The position numbers and the translations under genes were made by a program. Positions 50,694 to 59,705 of a stretch of 64,000 nt of DNA are shown here, piece by piece. Source of the stretch: an uncultured Desulfatiglans sp. (GTDB lineage: Bacteria > Desulfobacterota > DSM-4660 > Desulfatiglandales > Desulfatiglandaceae); NCBI GenBank assembly GCA_900498135.1, contig LR026961.1:1353666-1417665 (forward strand), given 5' to 3'. The stretch's first letter is position 1, and each line of letters opens with the position of its first letter. Below the pieces are notes generated by a model. That model was given only the letters and a program-made list of their open reading frames with translations, had not been told where the DNA came from and did not search any database.

Positions 50694-53062
50694 GTCAGAG
50701 CCGAACCGATCTGATAGATCAACAAACTGACACCGTAAGCGACCAGGAGGTTGAACCCAACGGAAAAGGCGGCCCAACGCCAGTTGCTTTCCCTCTGGAT
50801 GCTGATCACGGTCACGAAACATGGCACGTAGAGCATGGTGAACACCAGGACAGTGAAGGCCATGAGGGGATTCCAGCGGGGATCCTGCTGCAGACGCTCC
50901 GTCAGGGACTTGGCCTCTTCGGGGTCTACATCGCCCAGCGAATAAGCCGTTCCAAGCGTCGAGACCACCATCTCTTTTGCGGCGAATCCGGCGAGAAGCG
51001 CAATGTTCAGACGATAATCGAACCCGACGGGGCTGGTGACGGCCTCGAGCTTAACCCCGAGCCATCCTGCGACGGTATGTTTGAGACGAGCCTGTTGCTC
51101 TTCGAAACGAGAAGATTGCATCCCCCGGCGGAAGTCCAGGAACTCGGCTGCCGCCAATTGGTTTTCGACGGTTGCTCCCGGGGGTGGCGGGGCATTTTCC
51201 TCCAAGTGTGCGGCGGCAGCGAGAAGCGTGATGTAGGGGCTTTCCGCAATGCTCTCCAGGCTGGCGGAGTCTGAGTTTTCGATCGCGGCGCGGTATGAGG
51301 TGTACAGCGCATCGAGTTCCATAAGGACTTCCCCATTCGGGGCGATGGTTTTCAACGCGTGGGAAGCCAGGGTGTCTTCGACCAATTGATTGCGACGCTC
51401 TTCAAAGGATCGAATCTGGTGTTCATCGAGACCCGGAAAGGTCATCATGGCCCAGATGAGAATGGAAAACCCGAGAATGACGGTGCCCGCCTTCTTGATA
51501 TACTGCCAGGTTCTCTCCCAGGTGTGGATCAAAAGGCCTTTGACCGTTGGGATGCGGTATGGCGGGAGTTCCATGACAAAAGGCGTTTTGGGGCCTTTGA
51601 GGACGGTCATCCGCAAGAATTTGGCCGCGAAGAGTGCAAAGGCCCAAGATAACAGCGTCAACAGAAAAAGCATCTGCGCCTGCCGTTTGGCGAAGAAGGC
51701 CGCTATGATGATGGCGTAGACAGGCAGCTTGGCGCCGCAGTTCATGAATGGAACCACCAGCAGGGTGGCGATTCGTTCTTTCGGGTCCCTCAACGTGCGG
51801 GTGGCGAAGACACCTGGAACAGCGCAGCCTCCGGAAATGCCGCCGCTGATAATCAGTGCCATCACGGAATTGCCGTGCAGGCCGAACCACCTCAGGACCC
51901 GATCGAGCATATAGGCCACCCGGGCCATGTAGCCGCTGTCTTCCATGATGGCGATGGCGAAGAACATGAACATGATGAGCGGAACGAAGCCGAGCACCCC
52001 CCCGACACCGTCGATGATGCCGGAGACAATCAAGGACTGAAGATTGCCGGGCGGCAAGATGTTCGAGAGAACCGTCTTGATCCAGTCGAAGAATGATTCC
52101 AGGAGAGTCAGCGGAACTTCGCTGGCCCAGAAGGTGAACGAGTAGATGCCGTAAAGGATGGCGATCATAAAGAGCGGACCGAGCGCCCGGTTGGTAAGCA
52201 CCTTGTCTACTTGATCGGAAAGGTTCAGACGCAGATCGATCTTGCGCTTCAGGACCTGCTTGGTGATCCCGTTGATATAGCCGTACCGGTGGTCGGCGAT
52301 TACCCCCTCCGGTTCATCTTCGAGCGTCGCCATCATGTGTTTGTGTGTGTTCTTGCAGATCTCCAGGACCTCTGTCCCGATCGCCGGGTCCCTTTGCAGC
52401 AGGCCGGTGATTTGACTGTCTCCTTCAAGGCATTTCAGGGCCCTCCAACGCGCAGGGTACTTCTTGTCGTAAATCTCGGATTTTTCGATCAATGCGGTGA
52501 TCTGGGCAATGCTCTGGTCGATGTCCAGGCCGTACGAAATGGCAGCCGGTTTCCACTCGCGATTCGCCTCGGCGGAAGACACGATCTGGTCGAGAAGGGC
52601 CCGGATTCCTCGATTGGAACGCGCCACCATAGGCACGACGGGGGCTTCAAGAAGCCTCGAAAGGGCGGCATGGTCGATTCGAATTCCTCTCGATTCAGCG
52701 ACATCGACCATATTCAGGGCGACGATGAGCGGAATACCCAGTTCTCTGAACTGCACCGTGAGGTAGAGGTTTCGGTCGAGATTGGAGGCGTCGACGATAT
52801 CGACCACCAGGTCTGGCCGCTCGTTGATCAGAAAATCACGGGCGACGATCTCTTCGAGGGAATAGGCAGTGAGGGAATAGGTGCCTGGCAGGTCGACGAC
52901 TTCGATTTCATAGTCGCCGTGCTTGACGATGCCGAATTTTTTTTCGACGGTCACGCCCGGATAATTGGCGATATGCTGGCGGGCCCCGGTAAGGGCATTG
53001 AAGACCGTCGTTTTACCGGCATTGGGGTTTCCCGATAGGGCGATGGTGATCTTTTTCGACAT
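50687..53062 (-). CDS. feoB: Ferrous iron transporter FeoB
   Basis: Inner-membrane Fe(II) uptake protein. The N-terminal GTPase has G1 ALSGNPNAGKTTVFNAL, G3 VVDLPGTYSL, G4 LNMVD and a helical GDI-like domain. The C-terminal part has about eight or more membrane segments with two Gate repeats (SGGISGGCAVPGVFATRT; MNCGAKLPVYAIIIAAFF). A soluble insert of about 110 residues lies between the later segments (about 570-680). I choose the ATG giving MSKKITIAL (AGGA about 8 bases before). An earlier ATG at 53077 overlaps the feoA stop as TGATG and would add five residues. Confidence 0.95.
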   Translation of the reverse strand: MSKKITIALSGNPNAGKTTVFNALTGARQHIANYPGVTVEKKFGIVKHGDYEIEVVDLPGTYSLTAYSLEEIVARDFLINERPDLVVDIVDASNLDRNLYLTVQFRELGIPLIVALNMVDVAESRGIRIDHAALSRLLEAPVVPMVARSNRGIRALLDQIVSSAEANREWKPAAISYGLDIDQSIAQITALIEKSEIYDKKYPARWRALKCLEGDSQITGLLQRDPAIGTEVLEICKNTHKHMMATLEDEPEGVIADHRYGYINGITKQVLKRKIDLRLNLSDQVDKVLTNRALGPLFMIAILYGIYSFTFWASEVPLTLLESFFDWIKTVLSNILPPGNLQSLIVSGIIDGVGGVLGFVPLIMFMFFAIAIMEDSGYMARVAYMLDRVLRWFGLHGNSVMALIISGGISGGCAVPGVFATRTLRDPKERIATLLVVPFMNCGAKLPVYAIIIAAFFAKRQAQMLFLLTLLSWAFALFAAKFLRMTVLKGPKTPFVMELPPYRIPTVKGLLIHTWERTWQYIKKAGTVILGFSILIWAMMTFPGLDEHQIRSFEERRNQLVEDTLASHALKTIAPNGEVLMELDALYTSYRAAIENSDSASLESIAESPYITLLAAAAHLEENAPPPPGATVENQLAAAEFLDFRRGMQSSRFEEQQARLKHTVAGWLGVKLEAVTSPVGFDYRLNIALLAGFAAKEMVVSTLGTAYSLGDVDPEEAKSLTERLQQDPRWNPLMAFTVLVFTMLYVPCFVTVISIQRESNWRWAAFSVGFNLLVAYGVSLLIYQIGSALTA

Positions 53063-53076
53063 TCTGGATTCCTGCA

Positions 53077-53325
53077 TCAAGGGTCGGGGACCTCAACCTC
53101 CACCAGGATGCGGTCCGATTCGTTGTTCCGCAGGGTAAGCACATAGTCTTTGATTCTCACGGCCACAGGATCCTTGAGGGGCGCGCGGCCCTGGATCTGG
53201 ATTTCGTTGCCGGGCACGAGGCCCATTTCGCGGATCCTCCTGCCCATTTCGCCCGTGGCGGTGACCTTCTGGATCAGGCCTTTCTGGTTGTCGGCCATTT
53301 CACGCATGCGGACAATCTTTTTCAT
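53077..53325 (-). CDS. feoA: FeoA SH3-like iron transport protein
   Basis: An 82-residue FeoA domain: MKKIVRMREMADNQKGLIQK, then GEMGRRIREMGLVPGNEIQI and a final DRILVEVEVP strand. It is needed for FeoB-mediated iron uptake. A longer in-frame reading (back to 53532) adds about 69 residues of poor quality; the ATG used has AAGGGAAC upstream. It abuts feoB on the same strand. Confidence 0.9.
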   Translation of the reverse strand: MKKIVRMREMADNQKGLIQKVTATGEMGRRIREMGLVPGNEIQIQGRAPLKDPVAVRIKDYVLTLRNNESDRILVEVEVPDP

Positions 53326-53566
53326 GGTTGCGCTGTTCCCTTGAAAACTCGTTTGATGCCTGCCTTCCCCCGCCTGGCCGAAGCGTCTGCCTGAATCAGA
53401 AGCCGCTTTTCCGGGAGACGCGATTGCTCGAATCACCCGAAACATTCTTTGAGGAGATCTAGAACCATTGCCGAACGCGAAGGATTCACAACAGACGGCC
53501 CCCAGCCACAATCCTCTGGCGAGCGGAAGCATATCAAGAGATGAAAAGCTCCGGCGGGGGCGGAGG

Positions 53567-54289
53567 TCAGGACCTGAGCATGGTCAAACGCTTCAACCCT
53601 TTGATCTGCCGGAAGTTGGCTCCCTGGCTGAGACAGTTCAACGCGAGGGCCGGGTCCATGACCTTGCTGCCGCAAAGGGCGTCAACCCCGTAGTCGAACA
53701 GGATCGGGGACATCGGCACGGTGTCGCCGAGCAGCAGGGTATAGGCCTTGGTGCTCAAATGCAGCAGGCCTTCCAGGGTATGGTTGGTGAGCGCGGTTCC
53801 TGTGATCGCCACCACGTCGGCCATGGGCAGGACCTGTTCAGCGGCGGCCTCTTTCAGGTCGCCCTCCTGAGGGTTCTTTTCGATGACCCAGAGGTTTCGA
53901 ACCCGTTCGCGGAGACGGGGTATGAATGGAAAGTGCCCGATGATGGCCACTCGGCGGTTTTCCCCTTTCTCGAGGATCAACTCGGCCGCGTTTTGTTCGA
54001 TGCAGTCCGTCTCGTCGATTTCCAAAAGAGAATTGATGGTTGCCATTCCGATGGCGGCCTCGAGGATGCTTTCCGAATAGGCCAGATGTGCCAACTCCTT
54101 AGCCGAGCAATGCAGCAGTTCACCCGGATTCCGGATCAAAGGCGGCTTTTGCTTGAGGGCGTCTTTCGGAAGGGTTGCGGCCAAACCGCATGACCGGGTC
54201 AAAACCCCGGTGTGGAAAACGCCTTGTCGAATATCCCTTACGGGTGCATCCCAGTCGAGGGAGCCCAGCAAATCTTCCAGAATCTTCAC
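53567..54289 (-). CDS. DUF4213/DUF364-type protein (putative heavy-metal chelatase family)
   Basis: A 240-residue protein with an N-terminal enolase-like segment (HTGVLTRSCGLAATLPKD, as in DUF4213) and a C-terminal Rossmann-like DUF364 domain (VAIIGHFPFIPRLRERV, MADVVAITGTALTNHTLEGL, LLLGDTVPMSPILFDYGVD). The family is annotated by some as heavy-metal chelatases and often accompanies metal transport genes; its function is not established. It starts with GTG. Here it is 241 bases upstream of feoA on the same strand, which fits a role with iron or another metal. Confidence 0.8.
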   Translation of the reverse strand: MKILEDLLGSLDWDAPVRDIRQGVFHTGVLTRSCGLAATLPKDALKQKPPLIRNPGELLHCSAKELAHLAYSESILEAAIGMATINSLLEIDETDCIEQNAAELILEKGENRRVAIIGHFPFIPRLRERVRNLWVIEKNPQEGDLKEAAAEQVLPMADVVAITGTALTNHTLEGLLHLSTKAYTLLLGDTVPMSPILFDYGVDALCGSKVMDPALALNCLSQGANFRQIKGLKRLTMLRS

Positions 54290-54380
54290 GACCTACAATA
54301 ACCCCCGTCAAATTTCGTTTGAGGGAGACTGTAGCTACGCCGTCCGGCGTTGTCAAGGGTTATACCGGTCTTCCATAACG

Positions 54381-54490
54381 GTGGGCCTGAGCACCCGAAG
54401 GGTGTGAAGAAACCGGGACCCGCCGCGAAGCGGTGGGCCTGAGCACCCGAAGGGTGTGAAGAAATATCCGTATTTCCGGATTGGAAACCA
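54381..54490 (+). repeat. GC-rich hairpin repeat family 2, tandem 1.6 units, with family 1 end
   Basis: Unit 1 (54381-54432, 52 bases) is repeated exactly for the first 32 bases as 54433-54464. Each unit holds the hairpins CACCCGAAGGGTG and ACCCGCCGCGAAGCGGTGGG-like stems. It is followed by ATATCCGTATTTCCGGATTG and GAAACC, the family 1 end. Related sequence is found in copies B and G. Confidence 0.82.
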
Positions 54491-54562
54491 GACTGGGCAT
54501 GGATCGTGAGTGGACTGGTCCGGGGAATCGCCCGCTGGAGGCGAAGAAGGAATGAGCGAGGC

Positions 54563-55423
54563 TCAAGGACCGATCAGCCGCAGCAGATTTTCGGAACCGA
54601 TCAGGCCCCTTTCTTCATAGGTCAGGGGAAGGGCATCGAACCATGCCCGGATATCGGCCGGCCTGCGCCAGGGTGCATCGGTTCCGAAAAGGATTCGATC
54701 GGCCCCTTTCCTGTGGATGACAGACATCACCTGATCCTCCGGCAACAAAGGTGCGATGAACGAAAGATCGAAATAGACCTGTTCCAGAGGAAAAAGGGGG
54801 CCCAGGTGCTCCCACCCGTAAAGTGAACCCAGATGGGCGGCGATCAGGGTCAGACCGGGATACCTCCGGCTCAGAGCCGCAATCTGAGAGGGGCCGCAAT
54901 CATACGAATGAGCGGTATCGACAAACGCTTGCAGATGGGGTTTTTGCTGCAGCAGTCCCGCCAGGTACATGGTATCGAGCATGATTGGAAGGTTGCTTCT
55001 TTCGAGCAGCGACCAGAGGACGGCGGCTTCGGACGAGAGGATGTCGAGCCTCTGGAGAAAGGGATGGATCTTGACACCTTTGAGGCCAAGGTCGAGGATC
55101 TCCTGGAGATCGTCTTCAATCTGTCCGGATTGTGCCATGAGGGTGCCGAACGGGATGATGCGTTTTTCCTTTGCGGCCTGATCGGCGGTCCAGCGGTTGA
55201 GTTCCGAGATCCTCGCAGGGCTGCCCGATACCGGCAAAAGGACGAAACCGTCGATCCCCGCCGTCTCTTCCTCCTGCAGCAGGGAAGCGAGGGAACCTTC
55301 TTGACAGAGCCGCCACTTGTTTGGGTCGGAATCGGGGAGCTCCTGATCCAGAAGGGCCGTCCTCTCACGAATCAACCGGATGTCGCGTTCCTCGTAGGCG
55401 TGTGCGTGTGCGTCCAGGAGCAT
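54563..55423 (-). CDS. Amidohydrolase family 2 (TIM-barrel) protein
   Basis: A 286-residue metal-dependent hydrolase or decarboxylase of the PF04909 type. Metal-binding elements are LLDAHAHAY at the start, GVKIHPFLQ mid-way, TLIAAHLGSLYGWEH and the late Asp in LFGTDAPWRRP. The substrate is not recognisable. It follows the phosphatase-like gene by 18 bases on the same strand, so they probably form an operon. Confidence 0.82.
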   Translation of the reverse strand: MLLDAHAHAYEERDIRLIRERTALLDQELPDSDPNKWRLCQEGSLASLLQEEETAGIDGFVLLPVSGSPARISELNRWTADQAAKEKRIIPFGTLMAQSGQIEDDLQEILDLGLKGVKIHPFLQRLDILSSEAAVLWSLLERSNLPIMLDTMYLAGLLQQKPHLQAFVDTAHSYDCGPSQIAALSRRYPGLTLIAAHLGSLYGWEHLGPLFPLEQVYFDLSFIAPLLPEDQVMSVIHRKGADRILFGTDAPWRRPADIRAWFDALPLTYEERGLIGSENLLRLIGP

Positions 55424-55441
55424 GAGCGGCTGAATCTCCCC

Positions 55442-56248
55442 TCATGCCGCCTTGTTTTGCAGATGCTGAAGCATCTCGGCGGCGATCTCCGGATCTGCCA
55501 CGAGGAGGTGGGATCCGATCAACTCCTCTTTCGGGCCCCCGTCAAAGACGAAGGCACTGCCGTCCATGTGAAAGATCTTCTTCCCGGCGGCTTCGACGAT
55601 GACCCGGGCAGCTGCCAGATTGGCATAGGTTTCATGAGCGATCAGCGCTGCATCCGCCCGCCCGTTGGCCACATAACACATATGGGCGACCGTACAGCCC
55701 AGATTGCGGATTTTTCCAGGAAAGCTCGAAATATAGTGCTGATGGAAGCGGGAATAGGTGAAAAGAACACTCTCATCGTTGAGTTCAGAGGGTTTCGTTC
55801 TCGAGATGACCCGATTTCCCAGGTAGGCTTCCTGCCCGGCGACGGCATGGAAGAGGTCCCCGGTCGCAGGAAGGAAGCAAACGCCGAGCACGGGCCAGAA
55901 ATTCTCCAAGAGTGCGACGGATACGGCCCAGATCGGGATGCCCGCCTGGAAATTGGAAATCCCGTCAAGCGCGTCATAGATCCAGACATATCGTTTTTCA
56001 TCGTGGGTATAGGCCTCTTCCGGTGCGCTTCCCTTGAAGATGCGATGTTGGGGAAACTCTTTGGTAATGGTGGAGCGAAGGAGGCTTTCGAGATGCAGTT
56101 CGGCTTTGGTGACAAGGCTTTCATCGAATTTGACCTGCGGGGCGCCCTCCCCGTAGAAAGGCAAGGCTTCTTTGCCCGCCTTGCGGGCGAGGTCCATGGC
56201 GAAGTCGGCCAGTTCATCGATCGAGGGTCCCTGGGCTTTTGCGGTCAT
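55442..56248 (-). CDS. Inositol-monophosphatase-family protein with altered active site
   Basis: A 268-residue protein of the IMPase/FBPase/CysQ fold. The ATG at 56248 is preferred (AGGAAAGGAAG upstream) over a start 23 codons earlier. The fold is clear (VTKAELHLESLLRSTITKEF, FKGSAPEEAYTHD, YVWIYDALDGISNFQAG, VIVEAAGKKIFHMDG). However, key motifs differ from the family: the DPxDGTxNF loop reads DALDGISNF, and the usual WDxAAG is AN-LAAA, so a metal-binding Asp is replaced. Catalysis may be changed or lost. Possible roles include sugar-phosphate hydrolysis or a non-enzymatic function. Confidence 0.8.
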   Translation of the reverse strand: MTAKAQGPSIDELADFAMDLARKAGKEALPFYGEGAPQVKFDESLVTKAELHLESLLRSTITKEFPQHRIFKGSAPEEAYTHDEKRYVWIYDALDGISNFQAGIPIWAVSVALLENFWPVLGVCFLPATGDLFHAVAGQEAYLGNRVISRTKPSELNDESVLFTYSRFHQHYISSFPGKIRNLGCTVAHMCYVANGRADAALIAHETYANLAAARVIVEAAGKKIFHMDGSAFVFDGGPKEELIGSHLLVADPEIAAEMLQHLQNKAA

Positions 56249-56622
56249 ATGGCTTCCTTTCCTGACTGCATGAAGAGGGCTCCAGCTGAAGTTCATTCCA
56301 ACGGAGAGTGATGGCATGATTTCCGGTGATCGGCCCGAAAGCCTCCAGGGGAGAAGATCTGCATGCCGGCCGTTTTTCTGCCTTTCTATTCAGGGCGGGT
56401 CGAGTCGAAGCGGATCCCGAGGTCCGTAAGACACAAACGAAGAGGCAAACGGCGCAAACCACCGGCCTCCGATTCAAGTCTCGCCCGTTGCGTGCTTTAA
56501 GCACAAACCCGGATCTGTCTTAGACTTTAGCAAATCGGAGAAGCAAGGCAAGGGAAATTACGGAAGAGGCCGAGCCGCAAAGCGGTTGGGCAAGGCCGCC
56601 CCCGGGGCCGATCGCGATCTGG

Positions 56623-56679
56623 TTTGTATCCATCCGGAAATGATTTCCCGGTAGAACCCGGTTTCCAATCCGGAAATAG
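56623..56679 (+). repeat. Partial repeat family 1 (copy J, extension module)
   Basis: Contains TATCCATCCGGAAATGATTT, CCCGGTAGAACCCG and GTTTCCAATCCGGAAATAG, the same extension and left end seen in copies A and C, but no core. It ends beside the stop codon of the metallo-hydrolase gene. The rest of the gap from 56249 shows nothing recognisable. Confidence 0.75.
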
Positions 56680-56680
56680 T

Positions 56681-57427
56681 CTAAGGGATGCTGTCCACCC
56701 CAGCGAAGCGCGGTTCATGAAGCGGAATCAGGATATCAGCCCTTTCTTTCACTCGCACCATCCAGTCATAGGCCTCGTAGGCGTTCACAAGCGTCCCCGG
56801 GGGAATGACGTCCATCTCCATTGCGCGGATCTCTTTCGGCGGTTCGAAATTTTCCATAATCACGCAAAATCCCGTGATGGCGGCCTGACCCGCGGCAGTC
56901 GCGACCATCACGGTCAGGCCGCCGGCCGTATGCGCCGGTGTGTGGATCACCTCGATGCCCGGGACGATCTCTCGGTCTTGAGAGACAGGTTCGATCTGAT
57001 CGTTTTCTTCGATCTCGGCGATATAGTCCTCGAGATAGCGAAAGTCCAGTGGATGGGGGTTGTGGATCGTCTCCAATTCCTTCGAATGGACGAAAAAGCG
57101 TGCGTTGACGCACTTGTAGTCATTTTCACAATGGTCGTTGTGAAGATGCGTGTGGATGACGATATCGATCTCTTCAGGCTTGAGACCCCAGCGATCCAGC
57201 CCCTCTTCGAAGGTATAGATCTTTCCGCCGATCGCCGCTTCACGGTCAGTTGATTGGATAGGATTCATCTCGCCTGTGTCTACGAGGATCTTCTGCTCTC
57301 CCCCTTCCAGATACCAGCAGTAGATGGGGATGGTGTACCGCTCCCCTGCCCCGTACTGGTAGGTCATCATGCTCTTGTCGAAGATCTTGGTCCCCATGAC
57401 GATCGGGTGAATCCGAAAATGCGTCAT
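56681..57427 (-). CDS. Metallo-beta-lactamase-fold hydrolase, AHL-lactonase-like
   Basis: A 248-residue MBL-fold enzyme with the two-zinc motif HTHLHNDHCEN (His-x-His-x-Asp-His), a later His in HTPAHTAGG and an Asp/His pair near the end (LIPLHEPRF). The LVDTGEMNP strand and overall size resemble N-acyl-homoserine lactonases and related lactonases. The ATG at 57427 has GGGGAGGAC directly upstream. It lies downstream of the acyl-CoA dehydrogenase on the same strand (143 bases), so it may act on a thioester or lactone of that pathway instead of signals. Confidence 0.83.
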   Translation of the reverse strand: MTHFRIHPIVMGTKIFDKSMMTYQYGAGERYTIPIYCWYLEGGEQKILVDTGEMNPIQSTDREAAIGGKIYTFEEGLDRWGLKPEEIDIVIHTHLHNDHCENDYKCVNARFFVHSKELETIHNPHPLDFRYLEDYIAEIEENDQIEPVSQDREIVPGIEVIHTPAHTAGGLTVMVATAAGQAAITGFCVIMENFEPPKEIRAMEMDVIPPGTLVNAYEAYDWMVRVKERADILIPLHEPRFAGVDSIP

Positions 57428-57569
57428 GTCCTCCCCTTTCCTCGAAAAAGACCGGGCCTGCACTGCCGATGCGGCGCAGGTGGTCGGTGTAGTGAAGAAA
57501 CCGGCACGATCCGCTGCAGCTCTTCCCTGGTGCGGGCAAGGGCCGCAGCGGGATCGATTGCGGGGGGTA

Positions 57570-58718
57570 CTAATAGCGGCCCAACAGCCGACGGCCGATG
57601 ATGATCTTTTCCACCTCTTTGGTTCCTTCATAGATTTCAAGCACTTTGGCCGCACGGTAAAAGCGCTCGACATCGTGGTCATCCATGTACCCGTAGCCCC
57701 CGTGAAGCTGCAGGGCCTCATCCACAACCTCGACCGCGGTCCGCCCGGCATTCCACTTGGCCATGGCGATCAACTTGGTATCGATGGTGCCGCTGTCGAG
57801 GAGCGATGCCGCGCGATGAGCCAGGGTGCGTGCAAGTTCGACCTTGGTGGCCATTTCTGCGATCTTGAACTGCGTCACCTGAAAGGCGGCCAGCTTCTGA
57901 CCGAACTGCTCACGCGTCTTGACGTGCTTGATGGCCATGTCCAGGGCGCCCTGGGATAAGCCTATCCCGTGGGCGGAGACATATGTGCGGGAGCGGTCGA
58001 AGAAATTCATGAGCTGAAAGAACCCGGCACCACGGGTGCCGATCAGGTTCGTTTTCGGGACGCGCACGTCCGAAAAGAAGACGTTGGATGTATCCGATGC
58101 CCGCAGGCCCATCTTGCCGGTGATCTTCTGTGCGTCATAGCCCTTGCGGTCGGTCTCGACGAGGATGATGCTGTGACGCTTGGACTTGGAGGGTGCCTCC
58201 GGGTCCGTCAGGCAGAATACCACCAGGAAATTCCCTTCTGTTCCATTGCCGATCATGACCTTGTTGCCGTTGATGACCCATTCGTCGCCGTCCAGGACGG
58301 CCTGGGTGGAGCCGGCGGCTGCATCGCTGCCCGCCCCCGGCTCCGTGATGGCGAATCCCATGATGGCATCGTTCTGGACCAGCTGTGGGAGGTAGGTCTT
58401 TTTCTGCTCCTCTGTGCCGAAGAGGATGAGCTCTTCGGAGCCGAAAGTCAGGCTGCAGAACATCTGGCCGATTCCGGGGTCCACGCGCCAGAATTCCTCG
58501 AGGATGATGGCGTGTTCGAGGAACCCGAGCCCGGCTCCGCCGTACTCTTCGGGGATGAAGACCCCGACGAAGCCGAGATCGGCCCCCTTCTTGAGCAGGG
58601 CTCGCGGTACGCTTTCGTTGAGGTCGCAATCCCGAGCGATGTCTCTGAATTCACCTTCCGCAAACTCGCGTGCCGCCTTCTGAATGTCTTTCTGTTCTTT
58701 ATTGAATTGAAAATCCAT
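57570..58718 (-). CDS. Acyl-CoA dehydrogenase
   Basis: FAD enzyme oxidising acyl-CoA to enoyl-CoA, 382 residues, normal family length. Motifs: GFAITEPGAGSDAAAGSTQA (FAD/substrate), WVINGNKVMIGNG, LHGGYGYMDDHDVERFYR and the catalytic Glu in EIYEGTKEVEK. Electrons would go to EtfAB, encoded just upstream on the same strand. Substrate chain cannot be told; the closing GRRLLGRY is typical of the family. AGAGGAC precedes the ATG. Confidence 0.93.
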   Translation of the reverse strand: MDFQFNKEQKDIQKAAREFAEGEFRDIARDCDLNESVPRALLKKGADLGFVGVFIPEEYGGAGLGFLEHAIILEEFWRVDPGIGQMFCSLTFGSEELILFGTEEQKKTYLPQLVQNDAIMGFAITEPGAGSDAAAGSTQAVLDGDEWVINGNKVMIGNGTEGNFLVVFCLTDPEAPSKSKRHSIILVETDRKGYDAQKITGKMGLRASDTSNVFFSDVRVPKTNLIGTRGAGFFQLMNFFDRSRTYVSAHGIGLSQGALDMAIKHVKTREQFGQKLAAFQVTQFKIAEMATKVELARTLAHRAASLLDSGTIDTKLIAMAKWNAGRTAVEVVDEALQLHGGYGYMDDHDVERFYRAAKVLEIYEGTKEVEKIIIGRRLLGRY

Positions 58719-58736
58719 TGTTCATGTCCTCTTTGT

Positions 58737-59705
58737 TCACCCGTTGATTTTCTCTTTCAAGGCCTCGGCGATTTTGAAAAGATCCTCGACGACCCCATAG
58801 TCGGCCGCCCGGAAAATGGGAGCCTTCTTGTCTTTGTTGACGGCGATGACCGTTCCGGCGCCGGCGATCCCGGCGACGTGCTGAAAGGCGCCGCTGATCC
58901 CCAGGGCGAGGTAGACCTTGGGTTTGACGGACTTGCCGGAGGTCCCGACCTGGTGGTACCTCGGCAGCCAATTCTTGTCGACGACCGGCCGGGAACAGGA
59001 AAGCGTCGCCCCAAGCTTCTCGGCAAGTTCCTGGATGACGGCAATGTTCTCTTCCTCCCCGACACCGCGACCGATCGAAACCAGAAACGGTGCCTGGGCG
59101 ATGTCCACCGCGCCGGCGCTCGTGTCTTCGTATTCGATGAAGGTCCTCCGCGGCTCGCTCACACCGCCCGGAAGCGGCAGTTGCACCACCTCGGCCTGAA
59201 CCGGTGCGGACTCCTCGGGTTGAAAGGCGCTCGGGCGCACCGTGATCAGATAGCTCTCGGCATCGCGGCAGACGACCCTGGCAAAGAGTTTTCCGCTGTA
59301 AATCTGACGGGTGAGTTTGGGCTTGGACCCCTCGAGCTGGATGTCCACGCAGTCGGTTGCGATCGGCAGTCCGGTCCGGATCGAGAGGGCCGGTGCATAC
59401 TCGAGCCCGCTCGGCGTGTGGCCCATGAGAATCAACAATGGTTTCCCTTCGCCGATGGCGTGCGCCAGGACATCGCGGTACAGGTCCGGGTCGAAGACCT
59501 TGAAGCGCGCATCCTGGAAAAAGAGGATCTTGTCGGCGCGTTCGGCAAGCGGCGGGAGCAGCGCGCCCGCCTCATCCGCCAGAAGCACCGCGGTCAGGCT
59601 GTGTCCGCCTGCCTGGCACAATGCGCGGGCCTTGGTGAGCATCTCGAACGTGATATCTCTCAATTCTCCCTGGCGGTGTTCCGCCACCACATAGATGTCG
59701 CTCAT
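58737..59705 (-). CDS. etfA: Electron transfer flavoprotein alpha subunit
   Basis: A 322-residue EtfA. The C-terminal FAD site is VGTSGKSVKPKVYLALGISG followed by AFQHVAG and AVNKDKKAPIFRAADYGVV. With EtfB it takes electrons from acyl-CoA dehydrogenase. Its ATG directly abuts the etfB stop (TAA-ATG), showing tight coupling. It is a classical, non-bifurcating-looking ETF by context, because it is next to a membrane oxidoreductase. Confidence 0.95.
   Translation of the reverse strand: MSDIYVVAEHRQGELRDITFEMLTKARALCQAGGHSLTAVLLADEAGALLPPLAERADKILFFQDARFKVFDPDLYRDVLAHAIGEGKPLLILMGHTPSGLEYAPALSIRTGLPIATDCVDIQLEGSKPKLTRQIYSGKLFARVVCRDAESYLITVRPSAFQPEESAPVQAEVVQLPLPGGVSEPRRTFIEYEDTSAGAVDIAQAPFLVSIGRGVGEEENIAVIQELAEKLGATLSCSRPVVDKNWLPRYHQVGTSGKSVKPKVYLALGISGAFQHVAGIAGAGTVIAVNKDKKAPIFRAADYGVVEDLFKIAEALKEKING

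Noticed and set aside
54833..56311. A 492-codon open frame on the plus strand
   Set aside because: It runs opposite the amidohydrolase and phosphatase-like genes, and its composition is that of a shadow frame.
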